A stretch of DNA of 64,000 nucleotides, from assembly GCA_022821145.1 (NCBI GenBank), contig JAJEEE010000067.1, positions 1 through 64,000 on the forward strand, read 5' to 3'. Origin of the DNA: Acidobacteriota bacterium. Its GTDB lineage: Bacteria; Acidobacteriota; Terriglobia; 20CM-2-55-15. The position numbers and the translations under genes are program-made. The notes under the pieces are model-generated. The model made no database searches. It saw nothing but the letters and a program-made list of their open reading frames with translations, and had not been told where the DNA came from. Shown piece after piece: positions 7,416-16,524 of this stretch (positions within the stretch are counted from its first letter, which is position 1; every line of letters begins with the position of its first letter).

Positions 7416-9328
7416 CGAACCAGCGCAGGTTCTGGCCGGCTTTTCTCCTGCTCGTCGGTGCGGTCCCGTCGCTCATCGCCCAGGACGCCGACCCGCAGGT
7501 CGAATGGCTCTACCATGGCGGCGACCCCGGCGGGTCCCGATACTCCGCGCTCACCGATATCCACGCCGGCAACGTCGACCGGCTCGAGGCGGTCTGGGAA
7601 TGGCGGCATTGGGAGACCCCGTTGGAGGAATGGGGAACGACGCCCGGGTTCTTCGAGAGCACGCCCCTGATGATCGACGGCGTGCTGTACGTCACGACAC
7701 CGTACAACAACGCCGCGGCACTGGACGCGGAAACCGGCGTGGAGCTGTGGCGTTTCGACGGCGAAGGCTACAAGCTCGGCCAACTGCTTTCGGCAAGCGG
7801 CTTCAAGCTGCGCGGCACGGCGTTCTGGCGAGACGATGACCGGCTCTACATCTTCCTGAACAGCCGCACGCGGCTGTTCAAGCTCGACGCGTACACGGGA
7901 GAAGCCGTACAGGCGTTCGGAGAGGACGGCGCCGCGTCGCTGGTCGCCGGCCTGGATCGGGTCGACGATATCGCCCACATGAGCCAGAGCTCGCCGCCCG
8001 TCGTGTACGAGGATCTGGTGATCGTCGGCAGCCAGGTTCCCGACCGCGTGCAGATCCGCGACCCGAACGGATACGTCCAGGCGTTCGACGCGAATACCGG
8101 CGAACGCGTATGGACGTTCTCGGTCGTTCCCGAATCCGCGGACGCGCCGGGCGCCGACACCTGGGAAGACGAGTCGTGGCGTACGAACGGCCACGGCAAC
8201 GTGTGGGCGCCGATGACGCTGGACGCGGAGCGCGGCCTGTTGTACCTGCCGACCTCGAGTCCGAGCAGCGACTACTACGGAGGGCAGCGCCCGGGGGCGA
8301 ACCTGTTCGCAGAATCGCTGGTCTGCCTGGACGCGGCCACCGGCGAGATCCGCTGGTACTTCCAGACGGTCCACCACGGTCTCTGGGACTGGGACATCCC
8401 GGCGCCGCCCAACCTGGTGACCATCACCGTGGACGGCCGGGAAATCGACGCCGTGGCCCAGGTCACGAAGCGCGGCGACACGTTCGTGTTCGACCGCGTC
8501 ACGGGCGAGCCGGTCTGGCCGATCGAAGAGCGCCCCGTTCCCATCGACAGCACCGTTCCGGGAGAGCGGCCCTATCCCACGCAACCGTTTCCGACCCGGC
8601 CGCCCCCGTTCTCGCCGCAAGGCGTCCTGCTGGAGGATGCGAACGACCTGACGCCGGAGATCGAGCGGATGGCGCGGGAACGGATGGAGCGATTCCGCAT
8701 CGGTCCGATCTTCACGCCGCCCTCGCTGGAAGGGACGCTGCAGCGTCCGGGGCAGGTCGGGGCCGCCAACTGGGGCGGCGCGGCGTTCGATCCGGAAACC
8801 GGGTACCTGTTCGTGCGCGCGGCCAACACGGTCGGCGTGAACCGCGTCGGACCGAACGACGGGTCGAACCCGCTGGTTCCCGTCGACTACTCCAATGTGT
8901 TCGCGAGCGGCGAATCCGCGTCCCTGCCCGGCGGCCTGCCGCTCGTCTCGCCGCCTTACGCCGTTCTGGCCGCCGTCGACCTGAACCGCGGGGAGATCGC
9001 CTGGCGCGCGCCGCTGGGGGAAGGGAATCCGGCGCTGCGCGAACACCCGCTGCTGGCCGGCGTCGAGTTGCCCGATCGCCTGGGTTCTCCCGGTAACCGG
9101 GGCGGCGCGATGGTGACGGCGAGCGGGCTCGTCTTCATCGGCGGCGGCGACAACTACCTGTACGCGTTCGACGCGTTGACGGGAGAGGAGGTCTGGCGGG
9201 GTCCGATCCCTTACGGGAACACGGGGATTCCGATGACCTACCGCACGCGCGCGGGCCGCCAGTACCTTGTGATCGCGACCGGTCGCGGATCGGACAACGC
9301 GTTGGTCGCCTTCGCGCTCGGCGACTGA
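7412..9328 (+). CDS. PQQ-dependent dehydrogenase-type quinoprotein
   Basis: The start is GTG 7412 within the overlap GTGA and behind GGGAGG (7400-7405); an in-frame GTG at 7397 lacks a site. The 638-residue product has a signal peptide (V-P-S-L-I-A-Q-D), then G-G-D-P-G-G-S-R-Y-S, blade motifs such as D-A-E-T-G-V-E-L-W-R-F and D-A-A-T-G-E-I-R-W-Y-F, H-H-G-L-W-D-W-D-I-P-A, and V-W-P-I-E-E-R-P-V-P. This is the eight-bladed PQQ alcohol/glucose dehydrogenase pattern in the soluble, haem-free form; no C-x-x-C-H is present. It probably oxidises an alcohol or sugar in the periplasm. No pqq synthesis genes occur in the window. Confidence 0.88.
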   Translation: MTNQRRFWPAFLLLVGAVPSLIAQDADPQVEWLYHGGDPGGSRYSALTDIHAGNVDRLEAVWEWRHWETPLEEWGTTPGFFESTPLMIDGVLYVTTPYNNAAALDAETGVELWRFDGEGYKLGQLLSASGFKLRGTAFWRDDDRLYIFLNSRTRLFKLDAYTGEAVQAFGEDGAASLVAGLDRVDDIAHMSQSSPPVVYEDLVIVGSQVPDRVQIRDPNGYVQAFDANTGERVWTFSVVPESADAPGADTWEDESWRTNGHGNVWAPMTLDAERGLLYLPTSSPSSDYYGGQRPGANLFAESLVCLDAATGEIRWYFQTVHHGLWDWDIPAPPNLVTITVDGREIDAVAQVTKRGDTFVFDRVTGEPVWPIEERPVPIDSTVPGERPYPTQPFPTRPPPFSPQGVLLEDANDLTPEIERMARERMERFRIGPIFTPPSLEGTLQRPGQVGAANWGGAAFDPETGYLFVRAANTVGVNRVGPNDGSNPLVPVDYSNVFASGESASLPGGLPLVSPPYAVLAAVDLNRGEIAWRAPLGEGNPALREHPLLAGVELPDRLGSPGNRGGAMVTASGLVFIGGGDNYLYAFDALTGEEVWRGPIPYGNTGIPMTYRTRAGRQYLVIATGRGSDNALVAFALGD

Positions 9329-9367
9329 TACATCGTCGCGCGCGGCCCGTTTCGGCGGCGCAGGGGT

Positions 9368-9850
9368 TCACGGCAACCCGATCAGCCGCCCCCCCAACGC
9401 GATGGTCGTCCACAGCGACAGCGAAACGACTCCCAACACCCGTGCCCCGAAAGGGGTCATGTCCGGGCGGTCGCGCATGATCCTCGGGCGCCGGACCAGA
9501 AAGGTGAAGGCCAGGACGAGGACGAGCGCCGACAGCTTCACCCAGAACGCGGTCAGGTAGTAGTACTTCGTCGCGAAACACATGAACAGCAGGACGCCGG
9601 TCGGCAGCATGATGGCCAAGCCGGCCAGCAGCCACCGTTCGGCGTCGCGCGCGAGCACGGCCACGGGTTGGCGCGACAGGCCGAGCCCCAGGAGGCGGAG
9701 GTCGACGAGAAGCACGGCCCCGCCCAGGACGCCGAGCCCCAGAAGATGGATCCCGGCGATCGCCGGAAAGAACCACGGCGAGCCCCGCATCGCCACCAGC
9801 GGCGGCGAGTACTGGATCCACTGGAAGAGCTCGAGCAGGGTCACGGGCAC
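9368..9850 (-). CDS. DUF6644-like four-helix membrane protein
   Basis: The product is a 160-residue integral membrane protein with about four helices, including F-F-P-A-I-A-G-I-H-L-L-G-L-G-V-L and L-L-V-D-L-R-L-L-G-L. It matches the small DUF6644-type family, whose function is unknown. The start is a GTG directly next to the stop codon of the upstream paralogue (9851-10354), so the two are translated as a unit. The two proteins are about equal in length and share a G-x-x-L-x-V-D-L-R-L-L-G core, so they look like a tandem duplication that might form a heteromer. Confidence 0.7.
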   Translation of the reverse strand: MPVTLLELFQWIQYSPPLVAMRGSPWFFPAIAGIHLLGLGVLGGAVLLVDLRLLGLGLSRQPVAVLARDAERWLLAGLAIMLPTGVLLFMCFATKYYYLTAFWVKLSALVLVLAFTFLVRRPRIMRDRPDMTPFGARVLGVVSLSLWTTIALGGRLIGLP

Positions 9851-10354
9851 TTATCCGAACCAGTACAGTTGATACGGCATCATGCGTCCGGCCAGGATGA
9901 CGGAGGCCCACAGTCCCAGCGCCACGCCCCCGGCCGCGCGGACGCGCCGCGGCGGCACTGGATCCCGGTCCCAATCCGCAATGTCCCGGCACGTGGTGCG
10001 GTGGAACAGCCATGCATTGACGCCGGCCGCCACGATCAACAGCATCTTGGTTCGAAAGAACAGGTTGTCGTAGCGGTCGATCGGTGACGCGAAGAACAGC
10101 AGAGATCCGGAGAGGAGCATGACCGCGAAACCCGCGGCGCTCCACGGCAGCAGGCGCGACATCACCTCGGACGCGGGAACGCGCCGGAGCGTGAACCCGA
10201 GCAGCCGCAGGTCGACGATCAGGGTCGTACCGGCGAACAGGCACAAGGTGAGGACGTGGACGGTCAAGACGACCAGGTACACGTAGAGGGACTCGTGGAT
10301 CGCGATGCTGGGCGGTGTGGATCCCAGCCACTCGAGCAGGCTGCGGAGCGGCAT
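9851..10354 (-). CDS. DUF6644-like membrane protein, paralogue
   Basis: This 167-residue membrane protein has four predicted helices and the same T-L-I-V-D-L-R-L-L-G-F core as its downstream neighbour. Conserved histidines lie near helix ends (T-V-H-V-L-T-L and L-F-H-R-T-T). Histidine-bearing four-helix membrane proteins often bind haem, but nothing here proves that. It is the upstream member of the pair and ends with TAA directly at the next gene's GTG. Confidence 0.7.
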   Translation of the reverse strand: MPLRSLLEWLGSTPPSIAIHESLYVYLVVLTVHVLTLCLFAGTTLIVDLRLLGFTLRRVPASEVMSRLLPWSAAGFAVMLLSGSLLFFASPIDRYDNLFFRTKMLLIVAAGVNAWLFHRTTCRDIADWDRDPVPPRRVRAAGGVALGLWASVILAGRMMPYQLYWFG

Positions 10355-10393
10355 GCGGCGGCGAACGCGGGCGGCTTCGAGCCGGCCCGGAAC

Positions 10394-10828
10394 CTACGGT
10401 TGCGGAAGCCCGGGCACGGGATTCCCGTCGGCGCCGGGCGCCGAACCGCCCATGAAGATCTTGCGTCCGTCCAGGTACTCGAAGAAGACGCCGACGCCCT
10501 TGTCCTCCCCGCTCTTGGCCTGGTAACCGAAGATCCGAATCTCGGATCCCACGGGCAGCGTGTCCCGCGTGACGCCGTTTCGGAACAGGTTCAGCGGCGG
10601 CCCGCCTTCCATTCCCCAGTTGGTCACGGTCCCGTCTTCGTTGGTCACGTCCATCCAGATCCAGGAATGCGGGTTGACCAGCTCCACGAAGGTGACCGTT
10701 CCCTCCAGGTTGATCGGCTTGTTCTCGTCGAACGCGGCCGCGAACGAGTGATGACCCTCGACGGCGGCCGCGAACGGCAACAACGCCGCGGCGACGGCCG
10801 CAACGGCGATCCGTATGGTTTTTCGCAT
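10394..10828 (-). CDS. DUF6152-like secreted protein, mature N-terminus His-His
   Basis: This 144-residue protein has GAGAGGAG before the ATG. The signal peptide is followed by V-E-G then H-H-S-F-A-A-A-F-D-E-N. If cleaved there, histidines fall at mature positions 1, 2 and 29 (V-N-P-H). Later motifs G-G-P-P-L-N-L-F-R-N-G-V-T-R and L-P-V-G-S match the other five copies. The C-terminus is longer and glycine/proline-rich. It is the last gene of a three-gene run behind two DFSGVW-family genes (11969-12904 and 10840-11958), with only 11 bp to the nearer one. Confidence 0.8.
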   Translation of the reverse strand: MRKTIRIAVAAVAAALLPFAAAVEGHHSFAAAFDENKPINLEGTVTFVELVNPHSWIWMDVTNEDGTVTNWGMEGGPPLNLFRNGVTRDTLPVGSEIRIFGYQAKSGEDKGVGVFFEYLDGRKIFMGGSAPGADGNPVPGLPQP

Positions 10829-10839
10829 GGCGGCTCCTC

Positions 10840-11958
10840 TCACGGCTCCAGCCCGGCTTCGAATTCGGCCGCCCGGGTCTGGACGCCTCTCATGACGTTG
10901 ATGATGCCGTAGTTCTGTTCGTGGCACGCGAACTCGAACAGGCCCGGCGGTTCCATCTTCGGCCAGGGATACTCGATGGTCCAGGGGGCCTCCCATGTCG
11001 TCGGATCGGTGATCGTGGCCTCATAGAGAAGCGTATCGTCGTCGATTCGCGTGAACCGCTCGAGAAGTTGCATGTTGCCCGCGGCGCCGCGCCACTTGCG
11101 CTCCTCGTGGAAGTGCGTTGTTTCGACGACGAGCGTATCGCCCTCCCACCGCCCGCGCGCGTCGCCGAGCCACGGCCGGATGTTGTCCGGCAGCTCGGGC
11201 CGTTCGTCCAGCGGAACGATCCGCACGTCGCTGTTCGACTGAATGATGATCACCACGTAGTCCGGCGTCTGGATGATCTGCCCCTCGCCGGTCTGCTGGG
11301 TGAAGGGGATTCCCGGCGGGCCCTGGTTCCCCGTGATGCAGCGTTCGTAGAGGCTTCGGGACTCGAGCGTGTCGCGCCGGGCCTGGGATTCGAGCCGCGC
11401 CCGGCCTTCGGTGGTCATCGGGGGCAGCTTCCCGTCGGGTGGATCGACGATCAGCGACGTGCGCCGGTTGGGGCGGACCGGGCTCTGCCACATGTCCATC
11501 CCGAACTCCGTCCAGTCGTAGTGCACCGTGGCCGGATCGACCGACGCGTCGGTCAGGACCCGTCTCTGGAACTCTTCGATCGCCTCCTCGATCGTGTAGA
11601 GCGGTTGGTCGGCCAGCCGGTCGGGCCGTTCCAGCGGCGTGTAGGCCGCGTTCAGCCAGTAACCGCTGATGTCGGGATCCCCCCACGCGGTCCGCGGGGA
11701 CGGCGCCCGCGTCCGCGCGGGATCCCATACGCGCGCGATGGCCCGTTCGAGCGCCTCGTCGACCTCGTCGCTGAAGTATGCGAACGTCTCTTCCCCGGTC
11801 CGCGGGGACGCTTCGCGGGCGGCCTCGAGCGCTTCCTCGCTTCGCGGGTTGACCAGCGCCGACGGAGGGGTCTCTCCGGGAACCTGCGCTCCGGCGTTGG
11901 CGGCGGCCGCCGCCGCGAGGAACGCGATGCTCGGGGCGACTGCAATCAGGGCACGCAT
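10840..11958 (-). CDS. DFSGVW-family secreted protein, long form
   Basis: This 372-residue member has a signal peptide ending N-A-G-A-Q and an extra N-terminal acidic helical region (about residues 30-85) before W-G-D-P-D-I-S-G-Y-W. It then has G-R-W-E-G-D-T-L-V-V-E-T-T-H-F, D-P-T-T-W-E-A-P-W-T and F-A-C-H-E-Q-N-Y-G. An AGGAGGTAGG site precedes the ATG. It sits between a second DFSGVW gene, 10 bp upstream, and a DUF6152-like gene, 11 bp downstream, in one operon. Function unknown. Confidence 0.8.
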   Translation of the reverse strand: MRALIAVAPSIAFLAAAAAANAGAQVPGETPPSALVNPRSEEALEAAREASPRTGEETFAYFSDEVDEALERAIARVWDPARTRAPSPRTAWGDPDISGYWLNAAYTPLERPDRLADQPLYTIEEAIEEFQRRVLTDASVDPATVHYDWTEFGMDMWQSPVRPNRRTSLIVDPPDGKLPPMTTEGRARLESQARRDTLESRSLYERCITGNQGPPGIPFTQQTGEGQIIQTPDYVVIIIQSNSDVRIVPLDERPELPDNIRPWLGDARGRWEGDTLVVETTHFHEERKWRGAAGNMQLLERFTRIDDDTLLYEATITDPTTWEAPWTIEYPWPKMEPPGLFEFACHEQNYGIINVMRGVQTRAAEFEAGLEP

Positions 11959-11968
11959 TCCCTACCTC

Positions 11969-12904
11969 CTAGTTTTCCGGTCCCGTATCCGAACCGGGCG
12001 TGAATCCCAGCGGTCCGTACATCAGCTCCTCGACGAACGGCACGCAGTTGAACTCGATCAGCCGGGCGTCCTCTTCGACTTGCCGATAGAGCATGAAGCG
12101 CATCGTCCAGGGGCGCGTGAAGACGTTCGGGTCCTCGATCGTCGCTTCATACCGCATGTGGTAGGGGCTGATGGGCGTCCATCGTTCGACGACGCGCAGG
12201 GCGTTGCTGTGGAAGTTGCCGGCGCGGTCGAACCATGTGTGCTCGTTCAGCCCGGTCACCTCGACGACCAGCGTGTCGCCTTCCCAGCGGCCTGTCGACC
12301 AACCCATCCACGTATCGACCGGCGCCGCCGAGTCCGAGTTCATCTCGATGGTCCGGGATGCGCCCTTGTACTCGTACACGATCAGTACCTGGTCCGCGGT
12401 CTGGAAGATCTGGAACGGATACGGCATGTAGTTGGCGCGGGGCACGCCGGCGCGGTAGCACTGCAACTCCGGGTCGCCGGTGTCGAAGCGGCGCGGATCG
12501 TTCGTCGCGTTGACGACCATCCGGTTCTCGTGGTTCTGCCTCTGTTGTTCCCGGGCCCACGGCTGGTAGGGCAGCTCGTTGCCTTCGACGATGCCCGCAC
12601 CGGCCCGCGCGGCGCCCCATGCCCCCAGCAACTCGGAGTACTCCCCCGCGTCGGCCGGGTGCGAGAGGATGTTCCAGTTGGCGGTTGTGAACGACTGCCA
12701 GATACCGCTGATGTCCGGGCTGCCGTCCGGCGTGCGGGGAGGCGCGTAGGGCGGAAACGCTTCGCCCGCGGCGTTTTGGCCGAGAGCGGCCCCGTAACCG
12801 GCGGCGAGCAGGATCAGCACGGCCGCCGCCACACGGGAGGCGATCCACGCGCCGCCAGCCCAGCGCCTTTGCGCGCCTGAACTCATGCTGGTCGAAGTCG
12901 GCAT
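11969..12904 (-). CDS. DFSGVW-family secreted protein
   Basis: The 311-residue product has a long N-region and a hydrophobic segment (A-A-A-V-L-I-L-L-A-A-G-Y) that acts as signal peptide or anchor. It then shows T-P-D-G-S-P-D-I-S-G-I-W, G-R-W-E-G-D-T-L-V-V-E-V-T-G, D-P-N-V-F-T-R-P-W-T and E-F-N-C-V-P. It is the first gene of a minus-strand unit with another DFSGVW protein and a DUF6152-like protein. The final cysteine motif lacks the usual E-N. Function unknown. Confidence 0.8.
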   Translation of the reverse strand: MPTSTSMSSGAQRRWAGGAWIASRVAAAVLILLAAGYGAALGQNAAGEAFPPYAPPRTPDGSPDISGIWQSFTTANWNILSHPADAGEYSELLGAWGAARAGAGIVEGNELPYQPWAREQQRQNHENRMVVNATNDPRRFDTGDPELQCYRAGVPRANYMPYPFQIFQTADQVLIVYEYKGASRTIEMNSDSAAPVDTWMGWSTGRWEGDTLVVEVTGLNEHTWFDRAGNFHSNALRVVERWTPISPYHMRYEATIEDPNVFTRPWTMRFMLYRQVEEDARLIEFNCVPFVEELMYGPLGFTPGSDTGPEN

Positions 12905-12994
12905 GATCCCGCCTTGTCAAGAAGCAAGGCCAATCTGTCACAGCGGTCCGGCCGTGTCAACAACACCCGCCATGCGGATGGCGCGGCGCCGACG

Positions 12995-13837
12995 CTACGG
13001 TCTGGAGTGGGCGGCGAAGAACTCGAAGATGCCGGGCATCCCCCGCGTGATCACGTTCCCGTGGTCCGCGCCGGCGAGCTCGTCGTACGCGTAGTCGAGA
13101 TCCAGCGCCTCCATCGTGTCGACCCACATCCGCGTGTTGTCGACCGGCACGAGCGTGTCGGCGTCTCCCTGGACCACCCGCACCGGCACGCCGCCGTCCT
13201 TGATCCCCTGGAGGATTGCGTCCCGGTCATCGTTCATCAGGAACGACGCGGGCGCGATCGGCGCCAGGGCGGCCCACACCTCGGCGTGCTTCGAACCGAG
13301 GAAGAACGTGCCCGCGCCGCCCATCGAGTGACCCATGAGGTAGGTGCGGCCATCGTCGACGTTGAACTCCTCGCGAATCATCGCGAGAACGTTCATCACG
13401 TCCTTCTCGCTGAGCTCGTCCAGGTTTTCCGGGTTGTCGAGCGCGCCGCGGCCGCCGCGGCCGACCATGAGCATGACCGGCGAGCCGTACCAGCCGCCCG
13501 GGTTGTAGCCCATCGGGCCCACGAGGATGTAGCCGCCCTCCTCGGCCAGGTCGAGCGCGTTGCCGCGGAGCAGCGAGTTCGGATCGCCGCCGAGACCGTG
13601 CAGCGCGATGATCAGGGGGCTCTCGACGTCGTCGGAAACCTTCGAGGACACGAAGACCGCGTAGGGCAGTTCCTCGCCGGTGTCTTCGAACAGGTAGGTC
13701 CGCTGCTCGACGCGCGGATCCGGCGCCCGGTTGAACTGGGCGAAAGCGTCCGTCGTTTGCGCCAGCCCCAACGCGAGGCACAGGCCCAACCCCGGCGAGA
13801 GCCTCATGACCAGCGACTTCCTTGCGATGTCGTTCAC
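12995..13837 (-). CDS. secreted alpha/beta-hydrolase (esterase/depolymerase-like)
   Basis: A GTG start at 13837 has AAGGAG at good spacing; an internal ATG at 13807 is an alternative start. The 280-residue protein has a signal peptide ending D-A-F-A-Q. It shows the alpha/beta-hydrolase landmarks: oxyanion-hole strand L-I-I-A-L-H-G-L-G-G, nucleophile elbow G-H-S-M-G-G, acid in Q-G-D-A-D-T-L-V-P, and catalytic His in G-A-D-H-G-N. It resembles poly(3-hydroxybutyrate) depolymerase or feruloyl-esterase-like LpqC proteins. The substrate is uncertain. It is flanked by DFSGVW-family genes on the same strand. Confidence 0.85.
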   Translation of the reverse strand: MNDIARKSLVMRLSPGLGLCLALGLAQTTDAFAQFNRAPDPRVEQRTYLFEDTGEELPYAVFVSSKVSDDVESPLIIALHGLGGDPNSLLRGNALDLAEEGGYILVGPMGYNPGGWYGSPVMLMVGRGGRGALDNPENLDELSEKDVMNVLAMIREEFNVDDGRTYLMGHSMGGAGTFFLGSKHAEVWAALAPIAPASFLMNDDRDAILQGIKDGGVPVRVVQGDADTLVPVDNTRMWVDTMEALDLDYAYDELAGADHGNVITRGMPGIFEFFAAHSRP

Positions 13838-13862
13838 CGCGATCTCCTTCGGGACGTCTCCG

Positions 13863-14720
13863 TCAGTCGTCGGTCTCGAGTTCCCCGGCCAGCTCCAGTT
13901 CCCTCAGCCTCTGCAGTTCTTCCAGCTCCCGGTTGTTGGTGCAGTAGAACTCGTAGACCTCGCCGTCGCCGAGCGTCCAGCGGCGCGGGGCCGAGTGCCA
14001 CGGCTCTTCCAGTACTTCCGGATCCTCCACGGTGATCTCGACGATCAGGTAGTTCATTGACGGGCGCGAGTAGCGCTCCGTCACCTTCAACTGGTCGCTG
14101 TGGAACCACCCGTTGGGCAGGATGTAGGTCCGCTCGTCGAAGCCGATCGACTCGACGACGAGCGTGTCGCCCTCCCAGCGGGCCGTGCTGTTGCCGTGAA
14201 ACAGCGGCTCCGGATACTCCGGCGCAGGACGGCCGTCCAGGTGAATGACCCGCCAGTTGTTGAGGACCTCGTAGAGCTGGACCAGCATGTCGCCCTTGTG
14301 GACCATCAGCGTCGTATACGGGTTCTGCAGCCATATGGCGGGCACGCCGCGCGGCATGCAGTTGACCGACGACTTCGACAGCTCCAGCTCGATCTCGGTC
14401 ATCGATTCGATGCGTTCCCGGGCCCAGGGTTGGAACACCGGCGGCGGTTCGGGCGTCACGTCCCGGTCGAAGGTCCCGATCGCCGCCGGATCCACGCCGA
14501 AGCGGCCGCTGACCCCCTGCCCGGCGCCATTGGGGAACCAGTGTCCCGTCAGGTCGATCCGCCCATTGGGCAACCGCGGCGGCGGCCCTCCGGGCCCCAG
14601 CACGTTGACGACGTATTCGGTTTCCGCGGCTTCCGTGTCCTGGGCGCCGGCGGGAAGCGTCGACATGGCGGCGGTCATCGCCGCCGCCCATGCGAGACCG
14701 TAACGGATGCGAAGTCTCAT
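13863..14720 (-). CDS. DFSGVW-family secreted protein
   Basis: This 285-residue exported protein has L-P-N-G-R-I-D-L-T-G-H-W, A-R-W-E-G-D-T-L-V-V-E-S-I-G-F, D-P-E-V-L-E-E-P-W and E-F-Y-C-T-N-N-R-E. It ends in a charged, probably helical tail (E-L-E-E-L-Q-R-L-R-E-L-E-L). It lies 13 bp downstream of the DUF6152-like gene 14734-15141, another instance of the recurrent pair, here with the DUF6152-like gene first. Confidence 0.8.
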   Translation of the reverse strand: MRLRIRYGLAWAAAMTAAMSTLPAGAQDTEAAETEYVVNVLGPGGPPPRLPNGRIDLTGHWFPNGAGQGVSGRFGVDPAAIGTFDRDVTPEPPPVFQPWARERIESMTEIELELSKSSVNCMPRGVPAIWLQNPYTTLMVHKGDMLVQLYEVLNNWRVIHLDGRPAPEYPEPLFHGNSTARWEGDTLVVESIGFDERTYILPNGWFHSDQLKVTERYSRPSMNYLIVEITVEDPEVLEEPWHSAPRRWTLGDGEVYEFYCTNNRELEELQRLRELELAGELETDD

Positions 14721-14733
14721 GGCCGGCTCCCCC

Positions 14734-15141
14734 TCAGTTCTGGATCTGTCCGACCTGGCGCAGCACGCCGTCGGTGAACCGGAGCAGTCCGGCCGAAGCG
14801 TACCGTTCCCGGCCGTTCTTGGCCAGACAGCCCCGGACCCAGATCTCCTCGCCGATGTTCTCGATGAAGAGCTGGCGGCCCGTGCCGTTCCGTCTCAGCG
14901 TGATGAGGGCGTAGGTCTGAAACGACCACTCCTCCACCTCGCCGTCGTCGTTCTCGATGTCCATGTAGAAGAACGCGTGCGGGCTTTGCCAGTCCAGTTG
15001 CGTGAGCCTGCCGTTGAAGTCCTGGCATTTTTCGGCATCGAATTCCGCCGCGAACGCATGGTGCGCCGACGAGGACGGCGGCGCGGCCAGAACGAGGCAC
15101 GCCGCAACGACGGCTGCGCCGAGAACATGTGGAGTCTTCAT
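14734..15141 (-). CDS. DUF6152-like secreted protein, mature N-terminus His-His
   Basis: This 135-residue protein has a GGAGG site before the ATG at 15141. The signal peptide ends S-S-S-A before H-H-A-F-A-A-E-F-D. Histidines again fall at mature 1, 2 and 29, here in Q-S-P-H rather than N-P-H. It alone has a cysteine at mature position 13 and more cysteine in the C-terminal half (V-R-G-C-L-A-K-N-G), a possible disulfide or extra metal ligand. It is co-directional with and just upstream of the DFSGVW gene at 13863-14720, and divergent from the lipoprotein gene at 15241. Confidence 0.8.
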   Translation of the reverse strand: MKTPHVLGAAVVAACLVLAAPPSSSAHHAFAAEFDAEKCQDFNGRLTQLDWQSPHAFFYMDIENDDGEVEEWSFQTYALITLRRNGTGRQLFIENIGEEIWVRGCLAKNGRERYASAGLLRFTDGVLRQVGQIQN

Positions 15142-15240
15142 GGACACCTCCGCGATAAAGCGTTGCGTGACGGCGATAGAATACAACGTCATCTCCTGAT
15201 GGAGCTACGAACGAAGCACTGTGACACACGGAGAACTCGA

Positions 15241-16524
15241 ATGCGAAACCAACTCATGCTCGTATCGGCGGCATCGCTGATCGTGACCGGCTGCGCCGAT
15301 TCGCCTGAAACCGAAGCGCCGGCGATCACGCTGCCCCCGGGCTTCACGGCCGAACTCTTCGCCGAGGGCCTGCCGACGCCGCGGCACATCGCCGTCAGCG
15401 ACAACGGAGACGTCTACGTCACGTTGAGGTCGGGCCAGGCGAAGTTCCGGCCGACGGACGAGCCGGGCGGCGTCGCCGCGTTCCGGGACGAGGACGGCGA
15501 CGGATGGGCCGACCAGACGGCGATGCTCGGCACTCCCGACATCGACACGGGGCTCGCCATCCATGACGGACACCTCTACTACTCGTCGATGACGGCGATA
15601 TACGCGGTTCGCCTCGACGGCAACCTGGCCCCCACCGGGCCCGTGGAAGTCGTTGTCGGGGATCTGCCGCAGTCGGCGGCCGGGCACCGGACCAAGCCGG
15701 TAACGTTCGATGGCGAGGGCAACCTGTACACACAGGTCGGCGCGCCCTCGAACGCCTGCCAGACCGAGCCCGGCACGCCGGGATCCCCGGGCCTCGATCC
15801 CTGCACGCAACTCGACGAGCACGGCGGCGTCTTTCGGTTCAGCGCGTCGGCGCGCGACCAGAGCCACGCCGCGGACGGACACCGTTACTCGACGGGCCAC
15901 CGCAACGCGGTCGCACTGGAATGGAACGCGGCGGCCGGCGCCCTGTACCTGGCGATGCACGACCGGGACGGTCTCAGCCGGCTTTGGCCGGAACATTACA
16001 CCGACGACGACGACATCGAGTTGCCCGCCGAGGAGTTCCATCGCGTGGACGAAGGCGACGACCTGGGATGGCCCTACACCTACTGGGATTCGATTCGCAA
16101 CCAGCGCATGGTCATGCCCGAGTACGGCGGCGACGGCGAAACGCCCGCCGAACCCGGTCTGTACAAGGATCCTCTGATCGGTTTCCCTGGACACTGGGCC
16201 CCGAACGATATCGTCTTCTACAGGGACGCGCAGTTCCCCGAGCGTTACCGCAACGGCGCGTTCCTGGCCTTCCATGGACCGGTGGCGCCGCGCCGCGAGG
16301 ACCCGGGCGGCTACAACGTGGTCTTCGTGCCGATGAACGCGGCGGGTGAGATGACCGGCGAGTGGGAGTTCTTTGCCGACGATTTCGAACGCCTCGCGGA
16401 GAGTACCGATAGCGTGGGACGGCCCACGGGTCTGGCCGTCGGACCGGAGGGCTCGCTCTACATCGTCGATGACGCGGGCGGTCGCATATGGAAAGTCTCC
16501 TACACGGGAGACGGAGTCGATTAG
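15241..16524 (+). CDS. PQQ-dependent sugar/sorbosone dehydrogenase-like lipoprotein
   Basis: This 427-residue lipoprotein has the lipobox I-V-T-G-C. The propeller carries L-P-P-G-F-T-A-E-L-F-A-E-G-L, G-T-P-D-I-D-T-G-L-A, G-H-R-N-A-V-A-L-E-W, D-D-L-G-W-P-Y-T-Y and G-R-P-T-G-L-A-V-G-P-E-G-S-L-Y-I-V-D-D, as in the soluble glucose/L-sorbosone dehydrogenase family. It probably acts on a sugar or aldehyde at the periplasmic face. Its 3' end overlaps the convergent MatC-like gene by 4 bp. A second, more distant homologue is at 32084-33310. Confidence 0.8.
   Translation: MRNQLMLVSAASLIVTGCADSPETEAPAITLPPGFTAELFAEGLPTPRHIAVSDNGDVYVTLRSGQAKFRPTDEPGGVAAFRDEDGDGWADQTAMLGTPDIDTGLAIHDGHLYYSSMTAIYAVRLDGNLAPTGPVEVVVGDLPQSAAGHRTKPVTFDGEGNLYTQVGAPSNACQTEPGTPGSPGLDPCTQLDEHGGVFRFSASARDQSHAADGHRYSTGHRNAVALEWNAAAGALYLAMHDRDGLSRLWPEHYTDDDDIELPAEEFHRVDEGDDLGWPYTYWDSIRNQRMVMPEYGGDGETPAEPGLYKDPLIGFPGHWAPNDIVFYRDAQFPERYRNGAFLAFHGPVAPRREDPGGYNVVFVPMNAAGEMTGEWEFFADDFERLAESTDSVGRPTGLAVGPEGSLYIVDDAGGRIWKVSYTGDGVD

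Noticed and set aside
7412-9328. Methanol dehydrogenase with its cytochrome
   Set aside because: No C-x-x-C-H in the protein, no adjacent cytochrome and no pqq genes; only the general quinoprotein class can be supported.
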